In this document: positions 36,038 through 47,700 of the stretch, piece after piece
Position numbering within the stretch: position 1 is the stretch's first letter
Layout: each line of letters begins with the position of its first letter
Assembly: GCF_035083965.1 (NCBI RefSeq)
Contig: NC_089727.1
Coordinates: 11,165,501 to 11,229,500 of the forward strand
DNA length: 64,000 bases
Source: Branchiostoma lanceolatum
Taxonomy: Eukaryota > Chordata > Leptocardii > Amphioxiformes > Branchiostomatidae
Reading direction: 5' to 3'
Position numbers and translations under genes: made by a program
Notes under the pieces: generated by a model
Databases searched by the model: none
Told to the model about the DNA's origin: nothing
What the model saw: only the letters and a program-made list of their open reading frames with translations

Positions 36038-36601
36038 ATGGCTGAAGGGGAAGCCGTGGGTTTGAGAGAGAGAAACTCGGACTTCCATATACTGAAAGGA
36101 ACTCTGAGCATGTTGGAGGTTAGTGGATGGTACTGGGCGTCCGTTAGCAGGCATGAGGCCGCAGCGCTTCTGAACGGGAAAGAGGAGGGAACATTCTTGG
36201 TCAGGGATAGCGCGGACCCCGGGCACCTGTTCAGCCTGAGTCTGAAAACAGCACGACGTGTGGTCAACGCTCGCATCGTCTACACAGAACACGGGACCTT
36301 TCGTCTGGACTCCATCGAAAATTCGTGTAACTGTCCGCAGTTCGACTGCGTGGTGAAACTCCTGGACTTCTACATGGCAGAGTCTTCTAGATCTCGGGAC
36401 ACGGGAAAACACAGCTGGGTGGAGCCCTGTGGGGCGCAGTTCCCGCTCAAAGTTGCGCGGCCGCTGAAGAGCAAAGTGTGCGACTTAAAGCATCTGTGCC
36501 GTCGTGCAATTCATGCACACACTCAGAAAGGTCAGGTGGACGATCTTTCTCTACCCGAGGCTCTTAAGACATATCTTAAGGCTTACCCCTACAGGCATTA
36601 A
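36038..36601 (+). CDS. SOCS2/CISH-like suppressor of cytokine signalling
   Basis: A 187-residue intracellular adaptor in one exon (ATG at 36038, TAA at 36599-36601). The SH2 domain starts at GWYWASVSRHEA (residue 30) and contains EEGTFLVRDS, with the phosphotyrosine-binding Arg at 56, then the FRLDSI segment. The C-terminal SOCS box has a BC box (LKHLCRRAI), which in this family binds elongin C, and a Cul5-type segment (LSLPEALKTYLKAYPY). Such proteins bind phosphorylated cytokine or growth-factor receptors and recruit a Cullin-5 ubiquitin ligase. Length and the short N-terminus fit SOCS2 or CISH rather than SOCS1, 3 or 4-7. The gene is divergent from the lectin/vWD gene. Confidence 0.92.
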   Translation: MAEGEAVGLRERNSDFHILKGTLSMLEVSGWYWASVSRHEAAALLNGKEEGTFLVRDSADPGHLFSLSLKTARRVVNARIVYTEHGTFRLDSIENSCNCPQFDCVVKLLDFYMAESSRSRDTGKHSWVEPCGAQFPLKVARPLKSKVCDLKHLCRRAIHAHTQKGQVDDLSLPEALKTYLKAYPYRH

Positions 36602-36688
36602 GTACGTTAAGTGCGCTTGACTTCGTACAGGGTCTGTAAGATATTTGTCAGAAATTCCGCCATTGAAATGTGAAATGGAGAAGGATGG

Positions 36689-36770
36689 CAATCTCCAAGC
36701 AGATGTTGGGTGGACAATTGTAAAGTTTTCTAGCCATCTGGCTATTATGACAGTCCCTAACATCTGCTGA
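36689..36770. mobile_element. Foldback remnant, CTCCAAGCAGAT family
   Basis: Left end CAATCTCCAAGCAGATGTTG pairs partly with CCTAACATCTGCT at the right. The left end matches the elements at 5580-5676 and 60814-60970. It lies in the 3' flank of the SOCS-like gene. Confidence 0.6.
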
Positions 36771-36868
36771 CACTGGACATAGCTATAGGGAAGCAAACTT
36801 CTTTTCACAAATGGTGTTTCTGACTCTCCCTGTGCCCGAGCAGTCTCAATTAATCTCTTAAGCATATC

Positions 36869-37015
36869 TGTCTTCCGGAGGCGAAATGGTAAGTTACTAA
36901 CTGCCGGGAAAGATTTGTCATACTTCCCTACCTACAACCAAGGTTATATAACCTCCTTGGTACAACACACCTTACCATGGTTGGCAGTTACGGTTTTACC
37001 CCCCGGAAGGTCAGA
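36869..37015. mobile_element. Decayed foldback element
   Basis: Ends TCTTCCGGAGGC and CCCCGGAAGG plus inner GGTAAGTTACTAACTGCC and GGCAGTTACGGTTTTACC pair. The centre is the palindrome CCAAGGTTATATAACCTCCTTGG. Confidence 0.65.
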
Positions 37016-37452
37016 TTGGAGATTAATCTGAATATGACAGACAGCCGTGAGAGTTCTATAAGCAGTGTTTACATGGATTATGGGACAAAAATAGTGACGC
37101 ACGGCGCCACGCACGTGCACGTTTTAGTGTCAGTTCATACACAATGTCATAGTAGCCTGAGGGTAATTAGCACCTACTGTAACTAGCGATATCGCGATCG
37201 GAGAAAACTGTGTGTAAATATTGCTGTATTCTTCCGCCATTTGTCTCTCATACAGCGATATTTTCTTGATAATTTGCTGTTAACGTCCCATGATATCGGT
37301 ATCAAGCATTCTCGTATATTGTACACTAAGATCCAATACTAGTATAAGAGGTGCTGTTCTCGTTGCATATAGGAGAAAATGTAGATTACATGAAGTCTAC
37401 CGTATTGTCAGAGAATCCTAGATTTCTGAAGCCGTGTGTACGGAGGTAGAAT

Positions 37453-37728
37453 CCCCCCCCCCTTTCCACTAGACGGCAATCGCTGAGCGACCGTACAGCG
37501 ACCAGAAGTGACTTTAGGGGCCCCTTGATTTCGTAACTGGAACACGATGCAAGATGTAAAAGTATGATTTAAAAGACAACAAATTAAAGCGATCAAAACG
37601 CAAAAACAAGTTGTTCTTTTGTGTATGAGATTCGTTGAGCGTTCTGTCACATCTACGGGCACTCGGCGGTCACATCTTTGGTCGCTCTGCGGTCGCAGCA
37701 CGGTCTCGGCCTCCAGTGGACCGGGGGT
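37453..37728. mobile_element. MITE-like element with about 40-nt inverted ends
   Basis: Left end (CCACTAGACGGCAATCGCTG with GAGCGACCGTACAGCGACC) is an imperfect reverse complement of the right end (GGTCGCTCTGCGGTCGCAGC to TCCAGTGGACCGG). It shares internal sequence with 28535-28760. Confidence 0.7.
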
Positions 37729-38985
37729 GTAATTGTTAACACTGATCGCGTGCGCCATCGTTCAATATTTGCCTGAGGCCCGGAGTGCTGACAACTGTTC
37801 TCTGGTAGACAAACCCGTACCTAGAACTCATGAATAATGGGGGCCAAGTTAACACGGTATTTTGCCAAAATACAGGAGGAAGGCTTTTCTTTTATATCGG
37901 AAGTTTCTACCAGACTACGCAGGTAGCCGGAATAGCAGAACCTGACACCATAGATTGCATGATATGCCAGCGGAGTTAGCCCACCAGTGGGTTACCATCT
38001 GCACTGTGGCGGTAGGGATATCATGCGAGTGTGTGCAACGCACTTTTCCACAGTTCGATATAATACACTTATATGGAAAATAAAATGCTGATTATGACTA
38101 TATATAAGATTGGAATTGTCATGATTGCTACATCACCTGCTGTCTTCAAAACTCGTTTTTATTCCACCTCAATAGTCCTTTAAGATTATTGAAAGAAATA
38201 CCTCAGAGTTACATTTGTTTTCTGGGCATGTGATTGACGGGCGCCTCCCCCTATCCATTCATTCAAGGCTATTGCACAGATTGCTGTATCGGCCAGATGT
38301 CTTGTTCTTACATTCCGTATCACTACTGATAAAACAAGACTTTGAGTCTAAGAACAGTGATGAAATATGTCTGGGGGGGTTTCGTGGAAAAGCTATCGTT
38401 GAGTACATATTTACAGCCTATTGAGTTGATATGTCAGTGTTCGCCCCATTGTTTGATAGTATGATTGATTCCCAGTTCCGCGAACTTTACGAGTCAGTTG
38501 CAGTTTCTCAGAAAACGCTCGGGGTCGTTGCACACACACTAGTAGTTCTTTTGTGTGCCTGCCAAAAAGCCGCATATATATAGTGTAAGACGTAACGTTA
38601 CTGCGTACCTAGGCCCAGGAAGATTAATTCTATGTTTGCGGTTACGGTACTGAAAAAAATCAGGGTGCGTAGGAGAGGATTTTTTTTTTCTAACTTTCGG
38701 CCGAAGTGATCCAAAAATACTGTTTAACGATATGAAATTGGCATGGATCCCCGGCACTGGTATTTTCAACATCATATTTTGATTAAACAGATACACATTG
38801 TACAAGTACAATTTTCTGTTTCAACAGAAAAGATACATGTTGGAGAGATCTCAATTTCACCCACATACCAATAACCTCCGTTCGTGGCTTCCCTTCAAAA
38901 CCTGCCAAGGTCAGTACGACACCTCACTTTGCATAAAAAACCTTCACGGAGGTCATTATTCTATCTCAGAATGGCAGACACAATG
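37729..38985. other. Intergenic DNA, no feature recognised
   Basis: No exon, tRNA or repeat that I can support. Confidence 0.4.
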
Positions 38986-39059
38986 ACAAATGTACAGGGA
39001 TAAAATGTTCTATAGGGCAGCCACAAATGTAGAGGGATAAAATGTTCTATAGGGCAGCC
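38986..39059. repeat. Two tandem 37-bp units
   Basis: ACAAATGTACAGGGATAAAA continuing to AGGGCAGCC occurs twice in a row with one mismatch, immediately 5' of a SINE. Confidence 0.95.
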
Positions 39060-39064
39060 ACAGT

Positions 39065-39420
39065 GGCGTCGCGGTGGCGTAGTGGCAGGATGTTTGGCCC
39101 AGAAACCAGAGGTACTGGGTTCGAATCCGGGTCCCCTGACTTATCCTGTTGACGTTGTACGCATGCCCTTGGGAAAGGTACTTAACACCAATTGGCTCAC
39201 TTCACTCAGGTGAAAATGACTACCTAGCTTCGGTTAGGGACGTCCCTCGGATAGGACGTTAAATGGATGTCTCGTGTTTGAGGAGAGCCACACCTCCAGC
39301 ACGTAATAGAACCCACCATACTTAATCAAAAATAGTAGGGGACCTTCCCGCGTGTGAGTGGATCAAATAAATCTGTCCGGATATGAAGCTTGTACTCTTC
39401 AGTCCAAACCTGGTGTATTA
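39065..39420 (+). mobile_element. tRNA-derived SINE with long body
   Basis: A box A TGGCGTAGTGG (39075-39085) and a box B GGTTCGAATCC (39118-39128) at tRNA-like spacing are followed by a body. The body contains CTTGGGAAAGGTACTTAAC, CACTCAGGTGAAAATGA, TAGGGACGTCCCTCGGATAG and GAGGAGAGCCACACCTCC. The body looks like a conserved SINE core, but I cannot name the family with certainty. The exact 3' end is uncertain. Confidence 0.8.
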
Positions 39421-39849
39421 CACCATGCGGTGATTTACCGGGCATACAAAACAAACAGTGACCTGACCCGTCCTTTTGTTGTCGGTGAGCATCTTGTTTA
39501 TTGATAACATTGCTTTACTAGCTGCTTTTCCTACCGACTATAGGTCTCTTCACGCTGCCACCTGTTCGATTTCCTACATGCTTGTTGTTGGCGCACTAAC
39601 TTAAGAATGTACTATTACTTATGAAGCACGGAGTAGATATTGAAACTAGCAGTAACGTTATAGGTTTAAGAGCCACAGTAGCCTGTTCTGGAACTACTTC
39701 GTTTTTGTTAAAATCTTTCAAAGAGGGTAACTCAAGAATGGGTTCTAGTGATTTTTGGTATACAGGTAGCTTATAAGTGATGATTGACATAATTGGATGG
39801 CAATTCTGAAAATCAGATTCTAATTTGCATATGTAACTGAACACCAAAT

Positions 39850-40025
39850 GACAGATATGGATTATGCAAATTTTACATAATTTGCATAATCAAGAAAATA
39901 ACACAGTTACATAGACGGTATATGACGGGAATTCCATAATTGCAGCATTTTATAGTTAAGTTAAGGTGACCATCATTAGACATCAATCGTGCAAATTAAG
40001 TCATAATTTACATAATTGATGGGGG
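39850..40025. repeat. AT-rich repeat with octamer palindrome
   Basis: GATTATGCAAAT, a spacer, and ATTTGCATAATC form a palindrome at 39860-39891. Related TAATTTACATAATTGAT sequence follows. It resembles the block at 19110-19660. Confidence 0.65.
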
Positions 40026-41700
40026 AATGCTACAATAGACCCCTTGGCGTAGATAAGACTTTCATACTTTGAACAAGTTGTGATATTAGGGTGGAGAAGA
40101 TGATCACCTGATACAATTCATGTACAATCTATGCACCTTCTTTGCATAAGCAATGAGGACAACTCGTAATACGTCAGTTAACATCAGTTCGCGAAGGTAT
40201 GACGTCGCGGAACTCTAGTTGTTTGTGTTCCTTTTCAGGAAAGACAATTCATCTCTCAACAAACCAAAATATAGATAATATATTGCATACGTCAAGAGCC
40301 AGTCATAGAGTTAAACACATGATCACATGAACAACTGTGAAAGTCGACAAACTCAAAAATCTTTATACTGACAGATCTTTGAGAAACCAAAGTTGTGGAT
40401 AGAAATATTCACAATGCGGTGATTTTGAAGAATAATCAAATTCTTCTTAAAATTTGTCCCTCGGTCGACAATACTCCCACTCAAGCCAAACGTACTGATC
40501 TTGTTTACACATTAAAGATACACATTAAATCTTACACTATACCGCACAATAAAGCGTAACATTACATATCATACTATGTCTTTACAGCAATATCCCACTA
40601 AGTAAATAATGTTTTAAAAGGCCCTCTGACACGTGGAATTATTTATACACAACGCAGAGGTGCCAAGAAAGTAAGAACATATGTCGATAAAAACAACTGT
40701 AAATTTTCTTTTTGTTGAACACATGTAAGAAATGCCATTCGAGCTAAGCAATCTTATGTAAGCTGTGCTAGACTAGACACACAATTATATGCATTGTAAG
40801 CTCTCACCAGTTCGTAAGGATGTATAGCCCAGACTAGTAAACCAGAAATGAATTTCTTCTGTACATCTGTATTACTCTGTCACCATTTACGGATGACACA
40901 CTGTTGGAAGTAAAGTACTCCATACGCAAAAAGTACATATTTCCTTCGTATTACAAAACAGGAAATTGGTGTGCAGTCTGCCAAGTAGTGGTGCCTCATT
41001 CAGAGATGGTGCTGTTGAGGACTCCTAGCGGACTGTAAGAGAACGACATGCTAGATGCCAGCAATGTTTGCAAAAAGTCCATCTAACGTCCCATGACCTT
41101 TTCTAATGTAAAGCACATCGCAACTTCAACGTTGCTGTGTCCTCTGGGGGCTACTTTTTCGGAACATATGTAGTCACTTGGATGACCCACTTTTCTTATC
41201 TATTGCATTGGAAGGCAAGTATGAAGATTGTCTTTTAACAACATCACAGATTTGTAAGGACATCGGCGGAGGTGTTTTCCATCAGTCAGAGTATTTTTGT
41301 TTGTTTTGTTTTGTTTTAGGGTCTCTATCGATCCGCCCTCTATCAAATCATCCACCCGCAAGCATCACGCATGCGCAAACATCCTCGCTGTAAACAGTCC
41401 CCCTCGGGCATGCCATGACGTAATGGCAGATCTTCGGAACGCACCTGAAATGAAACGTCACAAACAGTCAGAAACTTCAAAGTACTTGCTGACGAATTGT
41501 TCTACATGACGCATTAACTCACTCGTATACGACTCTATCATATTACATAATGATTTCTTTATTTGTACATTCATGTCCGTAGGCTAATTGCAAAGGTAAC
41601 ATACAGACACAATAACATAATAAGGTATCTAACAACTGTCTACCTATATATCTGAAGTTTCTACATGTACTTGCGTTACTGGGAGAGGGAAGCTCATTTC
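40026..41700. other. Downstream flank of the VEGF-like gene
   Basis: No exon found, although a further VEGF-like 3' exon could lie here if the GTACGT at 41762-41767 (read on -) is used as a splice donor. I searched for a cysteine-rich minus-strand segment with an acceptor and did not see one. Confidence 0.4.
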
Positions 41701-44700
41701 TCATTTATATAAGATCAGCAGAAATAGGCCAAAGCCATGCATCTGCTTGGAGATTATCACCACGTACTTGCATGTGCCCCAGTGCAGTCTCTGGCCGATT
41801 CTCTGACACCGGGTCTGGTAGTAGGGCGGACATCTGCACTCACACGTCTGCAGATCCTCAATGAACCGCCTGGGGCACGGCCTCTTGCAGACGCATGCGC
41901 ACTCGTCTTCCCTCCATTCTTTCAGAGGTCCGCAGTGATCGTCGTCACCTATTACCGTTAAGGCGCTGACGCATGCGCAGTCTCTGTCGTCCCATTTTTC
42001 GTACGGCCCACATGTTTTGTTCGGTGCATAACATCTGTAGGGACAGTTAGCATATGTTAAGCATAGATTGTTCAATTAGACCGTTGCTTTAAGTTTCTTC
42101 ATTTCATCGATATTTATGCTTCTCTATAGGTTACATTAACTGATCTTAAGCAGACGTTACTTTGAATTTCCAACTTAGGTCAGTTTTAATCTTTGTCCTT
42201 TTTGTATGCAAAGACCTGAATTCTATTGACCTCTATTTGCCGGATTCGTTGGTTAATGTTGCGTTTTATCACACTGGCCATTCTCAATAAGTTGCAATTG
42301 TTTCTCAGAGTTTCTTTATCTTCGTCTTTAATTTATGATTCAATAGGGACTCAATTCCAAACCGTTTCCCGAACGGGCTGTTTGCGGGAACGAAAAACAA
42401 AAGTGCATATTAAGAAATATTCGCAAATTATTCTCTATTTTTTAACGTTTCGTGTCTTTTATATTCGTCCCCGCAAACTGCCCGGCCGGGCGCCGGTTCG
42501 GAAATGTGACCGTAGCATTACCTGGTGTTGACGTGAGCTGACACGGCTCTTTTGTAGTTTCCCCGTTGGTAGAGGAAGGACGCACTGGCGCCCATCTTAG
42601 CGCGGCACTCGCAGCGGGTGTGGTTCTCAAATGGCTTCGTCACCGGGTTTGGGCCGCGCAGGCCCACTTCAAATATCTGAAAAAAAGTCAAGAACAATTC
42701 AATTATTTGGATAATCTATTTTCGTGGAACGTTTCTTATATGCAATATTACTTTAGAGAAAGGTGATGTAACATAGTGTAGTAACGACTCTGCATCTAGA
42801 CCAAGAGGTTGAGAGTTCGAATCCCGGCTGTGTCCCTCACCCGATATTAGGGCGGGACGTAAAACTGTGGTCCACTGTTCATTGTACTTGTCGAATAGAG
42901 AGTACAGGCCCGGGGAATTTCCCCTGTACAATGAACCTGTGAATACTATACTGTACATAGCGTCTGTCTTCTCTGTCACGACCAGTGGAAGAATAGCTTT
43001 TCAGTTAGCTAAGCTGCCTTTTTCGAGATCACTTTCTTTCTTTCATGCAGGGTCAAGAAAATATCTATAGAATTCCTCACCGTTTTAGAGACCATGTTCT
43101 TTTCCGAGGCGACGCACTCGTACATCTCGTCGTTGCAGCAGCCTCCGCAGCGGAAGACGGAGACGCAGCTGGGCCGGTAGGTGACGTCAGTCGGCGCCTG
43201 GAGCTCCGTGGCGGCGTCCACAGGCGTCTCTCGGGGCTTACAGAACGCCTTCTCCCACTCCTCATCGACCTCTTAAAACAATACACAATTCTTTAACTGG
43301 GTCATGGTCACTATCACATCTTCCACATCAATAGGGGATTAGGAGCAATAGAATGGAAACATAAAAACGTTATGAGCTATATATCCTCACATACAGACCC
43401 CACTAAGAATTTCATACAAGTGGTTGGGTTTAGCCTTCTTCGCAGACGTCTAGGAGCGCCGGGGTTTATCTTTTAGGGGAGCGCTGATTCGCGATTTTCA
43501 ACATGGGCCAAGTTTTCTATGCCGGGGAGACAGTTTCCGCCTGGGCCGCGGAAATAAACGCCGGCGCTCCTTGAAGTCTGCGAAGGAGGCTAGACCAAAC
43601 CACTTGTAGGAAGTTCGTTAGTTCCTTGACACTAACAGACATTGCGTTTAAAGTCTTGTTTCTTTTATAAAAGGCTCCAACGGTGAGGAACCGTTGTGAG
43701 ACCTGAACATGAGCACGTGAGGAGGGGGCAACTAGCTTTCTGTGTCATTCTGTAACGTTACGTGTTTATTCCTACGTCATCCTGACATGCCCTCCAGCCG
43801 CGCGCAATGTGTGAAGTATCAGACGGGAGACCCCTCTAGCCCTCTCCCCTATCCCACGGAATTACACGTAACCTCTGCTATAATCCCACGTTTTGGAAAC
43901 AGTTCAGACACACTGTTATTGTTGGCTGTCCCTGTCATTGTATCTGCCGACTAGGTCCGCCATATTTAAAACTCGGATTAAGCGAGGTCACGTCGCCCCG
44001 AAGCTTGTTTGTTACTACAGGAATTAAGACGGAGCTCTCCAGTCCCTGTTTACGACACGTCCGTGGGTATAAAATGTCAGAGGTCTGCCGAACGGCTGCC
44101 TTTTCACACACTCCCTTCGCTAACACGAACCTTTCCGTTTAAGAGACAAGTAGAGACTGCGAGCGGGCCCGGGCCATCAGACGTGACTAGAGGAAGAAAC
44201 CCCACAGTTTCGGCATCTTAGAATACAAGACCCCATACAACGTGTTCGTAGTTCTCCTGGCCATATGTTTGAACAACGTGCTGAAATTGGATGGCTTTAC
44301 AAAACAAGCAACCCAGAACTACAAGGACGCTAAACGTGATAGACTAACCTTGAAGGCAGCCAAGGTCTCTGTGGGGGATTAAAATCGTACTAAATGTTTT
44401 GTACTGTTACAGGGGTTGGTTTGCGTCGCCGACCAAAATGACGTCTGTGAAAAAATGCCTTAAATGACGTACGCATCACGTTGACTGAAGGCAGTCGCAT
44501 TCATATCTTGCTTGCCTTTTTAAAATATTTGTTTGTTGTGGAGCGAATACTTTCTTTGAAACTATGGATGCGACAGGAAAAGCTTAAGGTGACCATGCTT
44601 TTGACGTTTACTAAGAGATTCCATTCGGGACCCCAGGTGATCTCAGTACGACTGCCATAGAACGGCCAGTAGAACTAACGGGTTGTTTCGCTCACTCTTG

Positions 44701-47700
44701 AGACGAGGGACTGCAAATCTTAAGTCCTTTTTGTTGGAAAACTTTTGGCTCTTAAAGTTTGTGTCTTACATTAACCAGAATAAGCGGAAGTCGTCTGACT
44801 GTCGCCAACACGATATGCGTGCCAAGCCTAGTGTCTCGATCGAACAGCAGGGAGACCATTCCTAGCGCGAAGGGCCAGCTGGCAACGCGGTTGTTGTCGA
44901 TGTTGGTGTTGTATGTTGCTCGTTGAAAGTGAGACGAATGGATGGCAAAGTCTTCAGATTATCAATACAAAAAAAACTTTCCAAAGTGAAAACAGATAGT
45001 GTTAGCTCATAGCATGCTATGACATTAACGATATGCCAGTCGTTCACATGGTGAGTATGACGGGTTCAGGAATACATGTTGATTCATTGTAGCTGTTCAC
45101 TGACTACCACTGGACTCTCTCGGTCTCCCCTTTCTCGGTCGTAGCCAGGTTGCCAAAAGGGACGCTTTTGTCGGTTGCATCCAGACGATTCCGTGGCATG
45201 TTAGCCCGGAGATCTTGGCATCGAACGCGACAGTGCATTATAGGATTACGTCGGCATGTTGAAGTTCACAACAATGGCTGGCAGAAACATGCCGCACAGT
45301 AATGTTATCCTGCATGTTACCGGTGGTATTGGCACGGTTCATACAGATAACATCAGGAAGTGACTCGTGTCCTGGCACAACGTCTCGTTTTCATTGTAAA
45401 CACAACCTTATTGACATGGCCTGATTACATCAAATCAAGGTTGGCTTACATTGCCATCAACAACGGCCATTCCTCGGAAGGGTTGAGAATGGTTTTTGCC
45501 TAATTTCATTTGCACAATGGTTGGTAGTGCGGAGTCATTGACTCCTTCTAAACTATTAGCGAAATAGTGCGATACTCACAGAAAATAATCTCAAGAAAAC
45601 TGAACTGGTAGCCTGGTATCCAAACCTGCGATAGCTCCCGAGGCCGAGTCTCCTTTATATTTGCGGAGATGAGACTCGGGAGCTATATATAATAGGTTTG
45701 ATTCCAGGCTAGAAAACTGGACGTTAAGAGAGCTAAGTATAAAACCTGGTGTTCTCAGTCCTATCGTTAGTCACTGACGAAAGACAGTGGATGCTGTCTG
45801 AAACGTCTGACTGTTTCAAAATTTTATCCAGTTGCTTGAGTAATTATTTTTGGCGTATCTTACTACCTGGATGTCTAACTTTCATCAACGTAGAGCTAAG
45901 TATTGCCTGTGCGGGTCTGAAAATGAACGTTTCCCATCTTCCTAGACTCTCTAAGTACAGTATCATGGTGTGGGACTTAAAATGGCAACCTCTTCTTGAA
46001 GGACGATCGACGCCATGCTGGCATCACCATGGTAACCATGTAATCACTGTTTTAACACCGCCCTCATTAGTCGTGAGGTAATGCCAGACTCATCCGCGAT
46101 CTTACCTCGGACTAAACGGTAAAAGCATCGCGGAAGAACTACTTCCTCTACAGGGAAGTCATTTTTCAACTTAAAAGTTGTGACTCAGGAGTAACGTTGC
46201 TTATGCTGACTTGTACAACTGCGCTATTCTTACCCTGAACCTTTTACTCACCCACTCACACCTTTTACTACCACTGTAATGAAAATACTTACGTGAAACA
46301 AATTAATGTAGTGAAAAACACAGCACTTCGTCACAATAGTCGTGCGATTCAGAAAGCTAAATTACATGACCTGTTACTAGTAACGTTAGCTGAATAGGCA
46401 TTATCTCATTTCTGTCGTCAACGACTACTTGACGGAAAAGTCGCTGATGGTATGTACTGAATTGTTTTTCATCATGCCCATGATCTCCTATATCATGACA
46501 GAAGGGTGATCTTAGTGTGTGCTTTTGATCAGGTACTTTCCCAGTAAACAGATACGATGTTGGTGGTGGTCCAGTTCTCACCGCAACTACATTCTTTAAT
46601 CCGGCCTAACATGGCATAAGAACACGTGAATTCTGTACTGGTCCCAGCCTAAGGCCCGTTCTCTGGCCCGCACAACTGGCAACAAGGTCCGGGCGACGTG
46701 CCCAGACACAGCGGAGTCGGGCTTTTACCCTAATCCTGTTTTGGCGACCGTTACCCGTTTGTGCCATGCCCCCTACCTCGTGAAACGAGACAAGTCCCCA
46801 GAGCTGTCGTGCGAACGCCTCACACGATGCATGTTCACACACCTCGCGCTGACCCACACAGCCCCAGACGTCTATCAACCAACGATGAGTGCTCCAAAAC
46901 CCGACAACTTCAAAATACGGTTCACTTGAAATCTTCTATAAAGCTTAAAAGGACCACCCGAAAGAGAAAACAAACGGAATGTCTTTTTATTCCTGAGCTG
47001 GCTGGGCAATGTGTTTTACTAGGAAATGTAGTCGGGCTGTGGTTTTCTTAAGCTTCGCCCGGTCAAACTTTGTTTAAAGCAGTTCGTGGAAAAATAGGTG
47101 ACATAATCACCTGATTTAGTGCTGACAGATTTTTCTCAGATATGCACTCCAGTTGAAGGTATTCAGCGGTTTTCTGGAAGGGAATCAGAGAACCATATAT
47201 AGATGGTACCGTGTGCCGGCGGTTGCATGTTCACGGTCTCCAGCTGGTATTATGTACTCTACACAGTAGGGTGGTGATGATGAAAGCTATTTGTATGTAC
47301 GTACGTCGATGAAGATTCGTTGATTTTATCATCCAGTCTTTAACCAGACACAAACCGCCAATGATTGCAGAGGTCTGTTTAACTTGGGGTGGGAGACCAT
47401 TATCCGTAAAGGTGTTTAAATCTTTGATTCACAGTAGGGTGGTGACAAGCAATACTGCACATTTTTATACAGAGCTTTTGATCACACATCGCCCCAATAC
47501 TCACTATTCACAATGCCCATAAGGTCCATGGTGGCAGCCGCCGCGGACCGCCCCATGCCGGACCCGTCCTCGCTGTAGTCGGACTGATAGTCGGTCAGGT
47601 ACCTCTCCCCCCCTCCCCGCATGTGGCACATGATTTTCCTCCATTCCTGCGGGTAGTACAGCCTGATGAGGTCCTCTGTGCTGCCGACTCCCGCCAAGTG

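Noticed and set aside
45749..46081. 110-codon + frame near GACGAAAGACAGTGG
   Set aside because: It looks like retroelement-derived sequence and not a host exon; no splice sites or domain supported.
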